From IMG/VR virus record IMGVR_UViG_3300021963_000300, positions 1-38,428 of that record: a stretch of 38,428 nucleotides of DNA. One strand, 5' to 3'. The notes beneath the pieces were generated by a model. The model ran no database searches and had not been told where the DNA came from. It saw only the letters and a program-made list of their open reading frames with translations. Within the stretch, counting starts at the first letter, position 1, and each line of letters opens with the position of its first letter. This document shows positions 14,208 through 21,688 of this stretch, piece by piece. The DNA is from a virus. The position numbers and the translations under genes were made by a program.

Positions 14208-14425
14208 AAGACCTTATATTCATTGGGGTATTTGTTTTGGGTTGTTTATGCGGTTGGGTTGCTAATCAGGTTGATTTTGACCACGCTGGTTGTGATGATT
14301 ACTCCGGCAAATATCAACGCTATGAGGCTTGGCTTAGTGTTCGTGACGGCGTGTATCGATGCTTTTGGGTTGAAACACAATACCCACATCGGGTTAAGAT
14401 GCAAGGTGTAATCGATGTTAAATAA
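14204..14425 (+). CDS. Small membrane-anchored protein (73 aa)
   Basis: The N-terminal hydrophobic segment (residues about 3-22, LIFIGVFVLGCLCGWVANQV) is a signal-anchor or lipoprotein-like start. A hydrophilic part follows with Cys30 and Cys53 (GCDDYSGKYQRYEAW; YRCFWVETQYPHRV), possibly a disulfide in the periplasm. It is in the coupled chain (ATGA with the gene before). Unknown function; superinfection exclusion and envelope modification are possibilities only. Confidence 0.6.
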   Translation: MKDLIFIGVFVLGCLCGWVANQVDFDHAGCDDYSGKYQRYEAWLSVRDGVYRCFWVETQYPHRVKMQGVIDVK

Positions 14426-14486
14426 TGTAACATAAACGATACACAAAGTAGGGTTATTGTAACAAATATGATACATTAGGAGATTT

Positions 14487-14708
14487 ATGACTCAAAAAAC
14501 TAGAGCAATGCTTGAGGCTGAGAACGATGAACTGCGCAGAGGAATCATACCCGATGGCTATGTTTTCCTTTGCATTCACTGTGCAAAAGAGTTAAAATTA
14601 TTTGAAGGAACTGAAGATGGTATGGAAGTGTCCGCCACTAAACCTAGTGAATTGGAACAATCTATGGAAATGGAGAGAAAAGATGACAACTTGGACAAGC
14701 GAGGATAG
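14487..14708 (+). CDS. Hypothetical protein with CxxC (73 aa)
   Basis: MTQKTRAMLEAENDELRRGI... has a coiled-coil-like start, then YVFLCIHCAKELKLF with a CxxC knuckle and an acidic/Met-rich end (ELEQSMEMERKDDNLDKRG). A clear ribosome site (TAGGAG) lies upstream. It overlaps the next gene by 26 nt. No second Cys pair is present, so a zinc site would need a dimer. Confidence 0.6.
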   Translation: MTQKTRAMLEAENDELRRGIIPDGYVFLCIHCAKELKLFEGTEDGMEVSATKPSELEQSMEMERKDDNLDKRG

Positions 14709-14853
14709 GCAAATATGCGAACAGGATTTAACGAGGCAGGTCTTGGAACTTCAGGACCAATTAGTCAAAACACAAACCGAACTAGTTATGGCACTGGCGG
14801 AAGTCGAAGCGCTACGCTGTCAACTTATTACGGCGGAAAGAAGTCAACATTGA
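14683..14853 (+). CDS. Small coiled-coil protein (56 aa)
   Basis: The ATG at 14683 follows TGGAGAG with good spacing. The product is helical: MTTWTSEDRQICEQDLTRQV, then LELQDQLVKTQTELVMALAEVEALRCQL with a heptad pattern. Its TGA (14851-14853) overlaps the TTG start of the primase-helicase (TTGA). This gene explains why the primase frame is open for 135 nt upstream of its likely start. Confidence 0.6.
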   Translation: MTTWTSEDRQICEQDLTRQVLELQDQLVKTQTELVMALAEVEALRCQLITAERSQH

Positions 14854-16436
14854 CTGAAAGCAAATACATTAAACACATACCCTGTGAGGCGTGTGGCAGT
14901 AGCGATGCAAACAGTTTGTTCGATGATGGACACCAATACTGCTTTGCTTGCGAGACCTATGTCGCAGGTGATGGCACAACCACGAAGGTATCTAAAAAAC
15001 CAATGAATAAGGAACTTAAATTTTATGACTCTGCTACTTATCTTAGTATCGTTGACCGTAGTATTACTTCGGCTACTTGCATAGCATTTGGCGTTAAGCA
15101 GGACAATGGCAAACACTATTATCCTTACTATAACCCTGATGGCAGTATGGTTGCTATCAAGACTCGAAGTGTGGAAGACAAAGCATTTAGTGTCACTGGC
15201 GACTTCAAAGACGCTACGCTGTTTGGACAGAACTTGTTCGCCAAGTCTGGTCGCTATCTGACTATCTGTGAGGGTGAATTAGACGCTCTAGCGGCTTATC
15301 AGATGCAAGGTAGTAAGTACCCTTGCGTGAGTATCCGCAGTGGCGCTAGTGGCGCTCTAAAGGACTGTAAAGCCCAATATGAATGGATTGATTCGTTTGA
15401 GAACATTGTCTTAGCGTTCGATGCCGATGAACCCGGACAGAAAGCAGCACAGGCAGTCGCTGAGTTATTCGGTGGCAAAGTTAAAATCATGAAACACAGG
15501 ACTGGATACAAAGATGCGTGTGATTATCTTGAGAATAACGCTAGTAAAGAATTTGTTGATACTTGGTGGGGTGCTGAGTCTTATATCCCTGATGGGATTG
15601 TGCAAGGTAACAGTCTCTGGGATATGGTATCAGCGCCTATTGAGAAGGCTGATTGTGACTACCCGTACGAGGCACTTAATAAGCTCACATACGGCATCCG
15701 CAAGGGTGAACTCGTTATGGTCACAGCAGGAAGTGGACTTGGCAAATCACAATTTCTTAGAGAGATTGTATGGCACATACTTAACAAGACAACCGACAAC
15801 ATTGGACTTATGTTTCTTGAAGAGGGAGTCCGCAAAACAGCTCGGTCTCTCATGTCATTAGCAATAAACAAACCGATTCATCTACCTGATGTTGAGGTAT
15901 CACCGGAGGAGTTAAAAGATGCATTTGATAGAACTTTGGGAAGTGACCGTGTTTATCTGTTTGACCATTTTGGCAGCACTTCTTTGGAAAATATTGTCAA
16001 CAGAGTGCGATACATGGCTAAGGGTCTTGGCTGTGGTTATGTCTTTCTTGACCATATTAGTATTATTGTCAGCGGCGGTGATGTTGGCGATGAACGCAAA
16101 GCTCTAGATGCTATCATGACCAAGCTACGCATGATTGTGCAAGAGACTGGTATCAGTTTGATTTGTGTCTCACACCTAAAGCGTAACGAAGGTCGTGGAC
16201 ACGAAGAAGGTGCTGTGACTTCGTTGGCGCAGTTGCGTGGTTCAGGTGCTATTGCACAGCTATCAGACATCGTGATAGGGCTAGAGCGCAACGGACAAGC
16301 TGAAGATATGATTGAGAGGAACACCACCAGTGTTAGGGTATTAAAGAATCGATTTAGCGGATACACTGGTAATTGTGGCGCTTTGCTGTATAATGGACAA
16401 ACTGGAAGAATGTTAGAAATTAAGGACACACTATGA
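14850..16436 (+). CDS. Bifunctional DNA primase-helicase (T7 gp4-like)
   Basis: This replication primase-helicase is 528 residues from a TTG start at 14850. That start overlaps the upstream stop (TTGA), has GGAAAGAAG 6 nt before it, and places the zinc finger where T7 gp4 has it. In order: zinc ribbon HIPCEACGSSDANS...CFAC, TOPRIM primase with ICEGELDALAAYQ and LAFDADEPGQKAAQ, linker, then RecA-like helicase with Walker A TAGSGLGKS, EEGVRKTARS, Walker B-like VFLDHISIIVSG, motif H3 ICVSHLKR and an arginine-finger region (VRVLKNRFSGYTG). A longer form from an ATG at 14715 would overlap a better-supported gene. T7 gp4 is 566 residues. Confidence 0.95.
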   Translation: MTESKYIKHIPCEACGSSDANSLFDDGHQYCFACETYVAGDGTTTKVSKKPMNKELKFYDSATYLSIVDRSITSATCIAFGVKQDNGKHYYPYYNPDGSMVAIKTRSVEDKAFSVTGDFKDATLFGQNLFAKSGRYLTICEGELDALAAYQMQGSKYPCVSIRSGASGALKDCKAQYEWIDSFENIVLAFDADEPGQKAAQAVAELFGGKVKIMKHRTGYKDACDYLENNASKEFVDTWWGAESYIPDGIVQGNSLWDMVSAPIEKADCDYPYEALNKLTYGIRKGELVMVTAGSGLGKSQFLREIVWHILNKTTDNIGLMFLEEGVRKTARSLMSLAINKPIHLPDVEVSPEELKDAFDRTLGSDRVYLFDHFGSTSLENIVNRVRYMAKGLGCGYVFLDHISIIVSGGDVGDERKALDAIMTKLRMIVQETGISLICVSHLKRNEGRGHEEGAVTSLAQLRGSGAIAQLSDIVIGLERNGQAEDMIERNTTSVRVLKNRFSGYTGNCGALLYNGQTGRMLEIKDTL

Positions 16437-16762
16437 AAGATGATTTAATTGACAAAGCCAAGCGCTATGCACAAACCGATGAATATCATGTCACTCGCAA
16501 AATCATCACTGATTTATGCACCGAGATTGACAGACTGAAAGAACTCAATCGTAATGTGTTTAGTAAGATTCAGGATAATCAGGAAGTGTACAAGAACGCT
16601 GAACGCTATCTCTGGCTACGCAGTGCATCGTGGGATGTTGACCCTGAGATTGCAGCACCCTCTGTGATTCTGTGCAATGGCGACATGACTAAATGGCAGT
16701 GGATGTTAGGTCAAGAGATTGATGATGCGATTGATTCTTATTTAAAGAAGGAGAAAGTATGA
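16433..16762 (+). CDS. Hypothetical protein (109 aa)
   Basis: It starts by ATGA overlap with the helicase gene. The first half is a charged helix (DDLIDKAKRYAQTDEYHVTRKIITDLCTEIDRLKELN). The second half has NAERYLWLRSASWDVDP and IDDAIDSYLKK, a C-terminal pattern (RYxWLR ... DxAIDxYL) shared by many small phage proteins of unknown function. The stop overlaps the next start. Confidence 0.65.
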   Translation: MKDDLIDKAKRYAQTDEYHVTRKIITDLCTEIDRLKELNRNVFSKIQDNQEVYKNAERYLWLRSASWDVDPEIAAPSVILCNGDMTKWQWMLGQEIDDAIDSYLKKEKV

Positions 16763-17025
16763 CTACACGAACAGTTAAACTAGACAGTTTTATCTGGATT
16801 GCTGAGAATGGCAGCATGGAGTATGGATTCTATATTGGTGATAGCGATGACCCGATTACATTTAAAAGCACATTAAAAGAAGTTGTGAGGCAGACTTTAC
16901 AAATGTATTTGGTTGGTGTCGTTATTCATCCGGACCATCGTGACGATGTGAAACAATTAATCAAGAGTTTAAAAGCTGCTACAGCGTTAGCTGAGCATGA
17001 GCTAGAGAGAATGGGCGATGAGTAA
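16759..17025 (+). CDS. Hypothetical protein (88 aa)
   Basis: MTTRTVKLDSFIWIAENGSM... is a mixed alpha/beta small protein with a long C-terminal helix (RDDVKQLIKSLKAATALAEHELERM). GAAGGAGAA lies just before the ATG. It overlaps both neighbours by 4-8 nt. Unrecognised; probably an accessory in the replication operon. Confidence 0.6.
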   Translation: MTTRTVKLDSFIWIAENGSMEYGFYIGDSDDPITFKSTLKEVVRQTLQMYLVGVVIHPDHRDDVKQLIKSLKAATALAEHELERMGDE

Positions 17026-17224
17026 ACTACTTAGAATTGGCGACAGGCTTATCAATCCTGAGAATGTTACTTACATCATTGACAGAGAGATTCACTTTAA
17101 TGATGGCAGTCGTTGGGTTGCTACAGAGCCAGAGATTCAAGATTTGTTGGCAATCATGTTTGAAACACCTAGACCAGTGCCAATTACACCAGTCGTTGCT
17201 AAGAAAGTAGTTAAGAAGAAATGA
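17018..17224 (+). CDS. Hypothetical protein with basic tail (68 aa)
   Basis: It starts MSKLLRIGDRLINPENVTYI, a small beta-rich domain (IIDREIHFNDGSRWVATEPEI), and ends with a Lys tail (VVAKKVVKKK). Opening and length resemble small single-domain DNA-binding or regulatory modules, without a clear family. Overlap with both neighbours; GGGCGATGAG holds the coupled start. Confidence 0.6.
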   Translation: MSKLLRIGDRLINPENVTYIIDREIHFNDGSRWVATEPEIQDLLAIMFETPRPVPITPVVAKKVVKKK

Positions 17225-17370
17225 GTCTAGAACACTACATTGTTGGCGCCACCGGCATTGGCTATTTAGTTGTTGGTGTGTTACAATTAAGCAAAGGCAG
17301 TATGTCTAACGCATTGATTTGGATAGGTTATGCTGCAGCGCAAATAGGACTATGGATTAATCTTAAATGA
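17221..17370 (+). CDS. Small two-helix membrane protein (49 aa)
   Basis: MSLEHYIVGATGIGYLVVGV begins with one hydrophobic helix; a short LSKGSMSN turn leads to a second, ALIWIGYAAAQIGLWINL. ATGA overlaps tie it to both neighbours. It probably forms a hairpin in the inner membrane. Why a membrane protein is encoded amid replication genes is not clear. Confidence 0.6.
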   Translation: MSLEHYIVGATGIGYLVVGVLQLSKGSMSNALIWIGYAAAQIGLWINLK

Positions 17371-17741
17371 AACTCAATAACGATAATCGTTTTGATATTG
17401 ATTTAGAATATGGACAAATCTTTGAACAAAAGATTGCTGATATATTTCAGAACAGTAAAATTGAAGTTAAAACTGAGAGAGATAAATGGAATTCTACCGG
17501 TAACATTGTAATTGAATTTGAGAGTCGTGGACATCCTAGTGGCATTGCTGTTACAAAATCAGACTTTTGGTTTCATAATCTAGCGTTGAATGGTGAACTA
17601 ATTATGACACTTGTGTTCCCTGTGGCGGTGCTAAAACGATATATTGCAGATAATAAACCTAGAGTTGTGCGTGGTGGTGATGATAATACTTCTAAATTAT
17701 ACTTGATTAATCTTACAGACTTGGTTACAATAATTAAATGA
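17367..17741 (+). CDS. Putative PD-(D/E)XK-like nuclease (124 aa)
   Basis: The segment YGQIFEQKIADIFQNSKIEVK followed by TERDKWNSTGNIVIEFE has the order of a small restriction-fold nuclease: helix with Glu, then an acidic residue and an ExK (IEVKTE) strand, then a second strand with E. GHPSGIAVTKSDFWFHNL follows, a region found in phage endonuclease-like proteins of this type. It overlaps the DNA polymerase start by 4 nt. It could resolve replication intermediates or degrade host DNA. Assignment is by motif only. Confidence 0.65.
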   Translation: MKLNNDNRFDIDLEYGQIFEQKIADIFQNSKIEVKTERDKWNSTGNIVIEFESRGHPSGIAVTKSDFWFHNLALNGELIMTLVFPVAVLKRYIADNKPRVVRGGDDNTSKLYLINLTDLVTIIK

Positions 17742-19387
17742 GAATTGTTCTTGATATTGAAACCAATTTATTTCCAGATAAAATCTGGTGCGTTGTTGCT
17801 CGTGATATTGACACCAATCAAATACACATTTGGCAGAACTTTGTTGGATTACAGAATTTTCTAGACCGAGCAGAACAGATTATTGCTCACAATGGAATTT
17901 TCTTTGATGTGCCTGTTCTAAAGAACTTATGGAAAATAACGATTGCGGAAGAAAAGATTGTTGATACCTTAGTGATGTCTCGTCTTTATAATCCACAACT
18001 TGAAGGTGGACACAGTCTAGCGGAGTGGGGTAAGCGTATTGGATTTTTTAAGAGTAGTTTTGAATCATTCAACGGCGGTCTTACTCAAGAAATGCTTGAC
18101 TATTGCATTCAAGATACATTAGTAACACAGAAACTGTATGAACATTTAACCAAGGAGATGTCACATGACTATTCGCAAGAAAGTATCAAACTCGAACACG
18201 AAGTTGCGTTCATCATCGCAGAGCAAGAACGAAACGGATTCCGATTCGACGAAGTTAAAGCTCTACAATTACTATCTGTTCTTAAAACTAAGCTGGACGC
18301 TATTTGCGTTGAAATGCAAAGGATATTTCCTCCCAAGGTCACTTCTGGTCGCACCCACAAAACTCATGGTAGACCCCTTCCCGACATCGTGGAAGACTTC
18401 AATCCCGGAAGTCGCAAGCAAATCGCCGAAAGGCTCATCGAGAAGGGTTGGAAGCCGAAAAAGCGTACCGAAAAAGGTAGCGTCATCGTCGACGAAACCA
18501 CGCTCGAAGGTCTCGACTTCCCCGAAGCGAAAGCCATCGCTGAGTACTTGATGTTACAAAAGCGGATTGCACAGGTTGAGAGTTGGATTGATGCAATTCA
18601 AACCGATGGGCGTGTGCATGGTCAAGTGATTACTAACGGCGCAGTTACAGGTCGTATGACACACCACAGCCCTAACATGGCGCAGGTTCCCAATAGCGGT
18701 AGTCCTTATGGACCAGACTGTAGAGAACTTTGGACAGTTAATAAAGGATATAAATTAGTTGGCATCGATGCAAGCGGTTTAGAGTTACGGATGCTGGCTC
18801 ATTATATGAAAGATGATGCGTATACTAATGAAGTTGTATCAGGCGACATTCACACAGCAAACCAGAAAGCAGCAGGGCTTGAGACAAGGAACCAAGCTAA
18901 GACTTTTATCTATGCATTTCTCTATGGTGCGGGAAGTACCAAGATTGGGTCAATTGTTGGAGGTTCATCGAAAGAAGGACAAGCACTCATTACTAGTTTT
19001 CTACGCAACACGCCGAGGCTCAGAGCGTTGCGGGAAAAAGTATCTCGTATCTATGCTCAGAAAGCGTGGCTACCGGGTCTTGACGGACGCAAGCTACTCG
19101 TTCGGGCGGAGCATTCAGCGCTCAACACGCTATTGCAGGGCGCTGGTGCGATAGTAATGAAACAGGCTGTAGTGATTTTACACAAGAAGTTGCGTAAGTC
19201 AAAGATAGACTTTAAGATGGTGGTAAACTGCCATGACGAATGGCAAATAGAAACAACTCCTGAATCTGCAGAACTTGTTGGTAAGTTAGGCGTTGATTCA
19301 ATACGGGAAGCTGGAGAACACTTTAATATGAGATGTCCGTTAACAGGAGAATATAAGATTGGGGAGTCTTGGCGTGATACCCACTAG
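17738..19387 (+). CDS. DNA polymerase I family (T7-like), with 3'-5' exonuclease
   Basis: This 549-residue replicative polymerase has exonuclease residues D6/E8 (LDIETN), HNGIFFD (51-57) and YCIQD (122-126). Polymerase motif A is GIDASGLELR (342-351), motif B RNQAKTFIYAFLYG (384-397) and motif C NCHDEW (497-502). T7 gp5 is 704 residues; this enzyme is shorter and shows no long thumb insertion corresponding to the thioredoxin-binding loop, so processivity must come from elsewhere. Bases about 18165-18545 (residues about 143-269) are visibly more GC- and CpG-rich than both flanks, suggesting a recombined segment. The 3' end overlaps the next gene. Confidence 0.95.
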   Translation: MRIVLDIETNLFPDKIWCVVARDIDTNQIHIWQNFVGLQNFLDRAEQIIAHNGIFFDVPVLKNLWKITIAEEKIVDTLVMSRLYNPQLEGGHSLAEWGKRIGFFKSSFESFNGGLTQEMLDYCIQDTLVTQKLYEHLTKEMSHDYSQESIKLEHEVAFIIAEQERNGFRFDEVKALQLLSVLKTKLDAICVEMQRIFPPKVTSGRTHKTHGRPLPDIVEDFNPGSRKQIAERLIEKGWKPKKRTEKGSVIVDETTLEGLDFPEAKAIAEYLMLQKRIAQVESWIDAIQTDGRVHGQVITNGAVTGRMTHHSPNMAQVPNSGSPYGPDCRELWTVNKGYKLVGIDASGLELRMLAHYMKDDAYTNEVVSGDIHTANQKAAGLETRNQAKTFIYAFLYGAGSTKIGSIVGGSSKEGQALITSFLRNTPRLRALREKVSRIYAQKAWLPGLDGRKLLVRAEHSALNTLLQGAGAIVMKQAVVILHKKLRKSKIDFKMVVNCHDEWQIETTPESAELVGKLGVDSIREAGEHFNMRCPLTGEYKIGESWRDTH

Positions 19388-19769
19388 AAAATGTAATTCG
19401 TGTGGTCTTGTGTCAGACCAACTGGAAAAATTTGTAAAAAGTAATACGAGTAAATACGGACGAAGAAACGAATGTATCTCTTGTCGTGTTTCTAGGAATT
19501 TATTAAATCCAAAGATTAAGGACTGGAAAACAGACCATCAAACCAAGAAACGATACGGAGTTGATGCTGAAACCTACAAACAAAGAATGGCTGCACAAAC
19601 AAGTTGTGAAATCTGTGGAAAAACAGAAGAACTTTGTTATGACCATTGCCATGATACAATGGAGTTTCGAGGTGTTTTATGTCGAGGATGCAACCTGTCT
19701 TTAGGACAACTTGGTGATAACCTAGAGGGTATTCTTAAAGTTGTTAAATATCTCACCAAAGGAAAATGA
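19374..19769 (+). CDS. Endonuclease VII-like HNH nuclease
   Basis: The protein is 131 residues from the GTG at 19374, chosen because GGGGAG lies 7 nt upstream; an in-frame TTG at 19359 is possible. The N-terminus has a CNSCG...CISC zinc pattern. The core CEICGKTEELCYDHCHDTMEFRG and VLCRGCN matches recombination endonuclease VII (PF02945), which cuts branched DNA such as Holliday junctions. In T7-like phages an equivalent enzyme (gp3) resolves junctions before packaging. It overlaps the polymerase by 14 nt. A homing role is an alternative. Confidence 0.85.
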   Translation: MIPTRKCNSCGLVSDQLEKFVKSNTSKYGRRNECISCRVSRNLLNPKIKDWKTDHQTKKRYGVDAETYKQRMAAQTSCEICGKTEELCYDHCHDTMEFRGVLCRGCNLSLGQLGDNLEGILKVVKYLTKGK

Positions 19770-19954
19770 TGGACAGAAATAAAGAAAACATACTTGGCAT
19801 GACTGTTGTCACTGCCTATATTGATGGTACTTACAGTTTAGAATCCTCTTTTGACCTTGAAGAGACCTACGAGTTATTAAAGGATGCTTTACTTGATATT
19901 GAGGATGGTACACTAGAGGCTAGTATTGATTACTCAACACAGACATTGCAGTAA
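19766..19954 (+). CDS. Hypothetical acidic protein (62 aa)
   Basis: MMDRNKENILGMTVVTAYID... is an acidic alpha/beta protein (SFDLEETYELLKDALLDIEDG). Two adjacent ATG codons (19766, 19769) overlap the stop of the preceding gene. Unknown family. A 91-nt gap with promoter-like sequence follows. Confidence 0.55.
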   Translation: MMDRNKENILGMTVVTAYIDGTYSLESSFDLEETYELLKDALLDIEDGTLEASIDYSTQTLQ

Positions 19955-19956
19955 CT

Positions 19957-19999
19957 ATTTCATATAATGAAATCATATAGTTGTAAGTTGTTGTATAAT
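19957..19999 (+). promoter_or_regulatory. Promoter region before the SSB gene with operator-like inverted repeat
   Basis: ATTTCAT-ATA-ATGAAAT (19957-19973) is a perfect 7-bp inverted repeat that covers a TATAAT (19963-19968). A 17-nt spacer upstream leads to CAGACA, a weak -35. A second TATAAT lies at 19994-19999. It would boost SSB and downstream genes, possibly under repressor control. Confidence 0.5.
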
Positions 20000-20045
20000 A
20001 GTAGTTGCAGTATTTCTAAAACCAGTTGTAGATAAGGAGAGTATT

Positions 20046-20462
20046 ATGGAAATGAAACCAGTAAAAATTCAAGCAGAAGTTCAGTGGGCTTTCTTTGACC
20101 GTGTCAATGAGATGAGTGGCAAGTTCCAATGCGACTTGGCTAACTTATCCGATGCTGCAGTCAAGGCACTCGAAGAGATTGGTCTTGCACCACGCAAGCG
20201 TGAGGACAAACCTGAGAAGGGTTGGTTCTTGACTGTGAAGTCAAACTATGCTATTCAGCCGTACGATAAGTCTGGCAATGAAATCAAAGATACTGTTGGT
20301 AATGGTTCTAAAGCAGTTGCACTCATTAAGCCTTACGAGTGGAAGTGGAAGAACAAGAATGGTGTCTCAGCTTCATTAGCAAAGATTGTTATTACTGATT
20401 TAGTCAAGTACAGCGCCGATGGCGTTACTGCTGACGAAAACATGGATGATGACATCCTGTGA
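20046..20462 (+). CDS. Single-stranded DNA-binding protein (gp2.5-like)
   Basis: This 138-residue protein has a compact beta-rich core (VKIQAEVQWAFFDRVNEMSG; KGWFLTVKSNYAIQPYD; SKAVALIKPYEWKWKNKNG; KIVITDLVKYS) and a short acidic tail ending DENMDDDIL, the hallmark tail by which phage SSBs contact polymerase and helicase. Basic and aromatic residues in the core are consistent with ssDNA binding. It has its own strong ribosome site (AAGGAGAG) and upstream promoter. It overlaps the exonuclease gene (GTGA). T7 gp2.5 is 232 residues, so this is a shorter type. Confidence 0.8.
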   Translation: MEMKPVKIQAEVQWAFFDRVNEMSGKFQCDLANLSDAAVKALEEIGLAPRKREDKPEKGWFLTVKSNYAIQPYDKSGNEIKDTVGNGSKAVALIKPYEWKWKNKNGVSASLAKIVITDLVKYSADGVTADENMDDDIL

Positions 20463-21139
20463 TAACAGCTCTGATTGACGCTGATTCGTTAATCTATGCA
20501 GTAGGCTTCTCTAGCAATGATGTAGAGGAGCCTATTGCTATTGCACGACTTGAGCAGACGATGGTTGAGTTGTGTATGGATTTAGAATGTGAAGATTACC
20601 AAGGTTTTCTAACTGGCAAAGGTAACTTTCGAGATACTTTAGCGGTAACTGCGCCTTACAAAGGACAACGCACTTCAGAGAAACCTATGCATTTTCAAGC
20701 ACTTAGAGACCATTTAGTGAACTCTTGGGGCTTTACTGTAGTAACTGGCATTGAAGCTGACGATGCGGTTGGCATCGCTGCTTATGCGGTATCAGAAGAT
20801 GAATCTATCATGGTTCATATCGACAAAGACTTGAATCAGTTTAGAGGTTGGCATTATAACTATCGCAAGCAACAAAAGTATTATGTCTCAGAGTTTGAAG
20901 GCTTAGTGGCTTTTTATACACAGATATTAACTGGCGACAGAATTGACAATATCATTGGATTAAAAGGCATTGGACCTGTGAAGGCAAAGAAGATACTAGC
21001 AGACTGTACCAATGAAACAGAACTCTACAGCGCTGTCTTAAAAGCGTATGACGGCGATGAAAAGCGTGTATTAGAAAATGGACAACTACTGTGGTTACAA
21101 CGAAAGGAACACGAACTGTGGCAACTACCCCAGATATAA
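20459..21139 (+). CDS. 5'-3' exonuclease (T7 gp6 / flap nuclease type)
   Basis: This 226-residue protein from a GTG start overlaps the SSB stop (GTGA). The N-terminal IDADSLIYAVGF gives the first metal Asp pair; TGKGNFRDTLAVTAPYKGQR is the PIN/FEN arch region; GIEADDAVGIAAYA and MVHIDKDLNQ hold further acidic ligands. GDRIDNIIGLKGIGPVKAKKIL is the helix-3-turn-helix DNA-binding motif. In T7 this enzyme removes RNA primers and digests host DNA for nucleotide recycling. It matches the T7 order of polymerase, then exonuclease. Confidence 0.9.
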   Translation: MITALIDADSLIYAVGFSSNDVEEPIAIARLEQTMVELCMDLECEDYQGFLTGKGNFRDTLAVTAPYKGQRTSEKPMHFQALRDHLVNSWGFTVVTGIEADDAVGIAAYAVSEDESIMVHIDKDLNQFRGWHYNYRKQQKYYVSEFEGLVAFYTQILTGDRIDNIIGLKGIGPVKAKKILADCTNETELYSAVLKAYDGDEKRVLENGQLLWLQRKEHELWQLPQI

Positions 21140-21519
21140 TTCAAATCTCATGGATTGATGCTGTTGCTGATTCCGGATGGGAAGAGAAAGTTAAAGCAGA
21201 GATTCATCAGTGTATTACTGTTGGGTTTCTAGTACATGAAACCGATGAAGCAATCTGCATTGCATCAACTTGGTCTGATACAGAAACCAATGCCCGGATG
21301 CACATTCCCAAAGCATGGATTAAAGATAGAAAGGTATTGAATGAAACCACAGTCAGCGAAAGCCAAGGGACGAAACCTACAAAAGTGGGTAGTAAAAGAG
21401 TTGTTAAAAAGGTATCCGCAACTAAGCGAACTCGACTTACGCAGTTGTCCGATGGGCAGTCATGGGGAAGATATAGTGATGTCTCAGTTGGCGAAGGACG
21501 AAATCCCAGCCTCAATTGA
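21118..21519 (+). CDS. Hypothetical protein with long overlap (133 aa)
   Basis: The GTG at 21118 lies 22 nt before the exonuclease stop; AAGGAAC is upstream. Residues 1-75 form a plausible domain (IIQISWIDAVADSGWEEKVK; VGFLVHETDEAICIASTW; ARMHIPKAWIKDRKVL) that looks like a small beta-rich protein seen in other aquatic podoviruses. The last 59 residues are basic and share 179 nt with the next gene in another frame. Either the C-terminus is a real basic tail or the natural stop has been lost. Confidence 0.55.
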   Translation: MATTPDIIQISWIDAVADSGWEEKVKAEIHQCITVGFLVHETDEAICIASTWSDTETNARMHIPKAWIKDRKVLNETTVSESQGTKPTKVGSKRVVKKVSATKRTRLTQLSDGQSWGRYSDVSVGEGRNPSLN

Positions 21520-21676
21520 ATGTAAATCATTAGCCAAGGTTGCAGTATACAAGTATTATGAACAAGCACAGTCTCACGGTAATTATGAACCGATTGTTAT
21601 TGTGAAACAGAATGGCAGTAAACCTTTAGCAGTAATTGATGCAGAAGTTTTATTTAATTTAATGGCAAGACCTTAG
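21341..21676 (+). CDS. Putative PD-(D/E)XK endonuclease / resolvase-like (111 aa)
   Basis: The start MKPQSAKAKGRNLQKWVVKE is the usual opening of a conserved small phage nuclease. The helix-strand pattern RSCPMGSHGEDIVMS...IECKSLAKVAVYKYYEQA contains D (in GEDI) and ExK (IECK), the catalytic pair of the restriction fold. YEPIVIVKQNGSKPLAVID follows. It is likely a structure-selective or host-DNA-cutting nuclease. It starts deep within the preceding gene in another frame. Confidence 0.75.
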   Translation: MKPQSAKAKGRNLQKWVVKELLKRYPQLSELDLRSCPMGSHGEDIVMSQLAKDEIPASIECKSLAKVAVYKYYEQAQSHGNYEPIVIVKQNGSKPLAVIDAEVLFNLMARP

Positions 21677-21688
21677 AAAGGAAATGTG

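Noticed and set aside
14715-14849. ATG at 14715 as the primase-helicase start
   Set aside because: The extra 45 residues are low-complexity, overlap a better-supported small gene, and precede the zinc finger more than in T7 gp4.
18165-18551. Rightward 128-codon frame inside the polymerase gene
   Set aside because: Ser/Lys-rich with no start signal; caused by the GC-rich segment of the polymerase gene.
19374-19769. Endonuclease VII-like gene as a third homing HNH of the same kind
   Set aside because: Its core belongs to the endonuclease VII type and its place after the polymerase matches a junction-resolving role; it does not share the HVDHI core of the other two.
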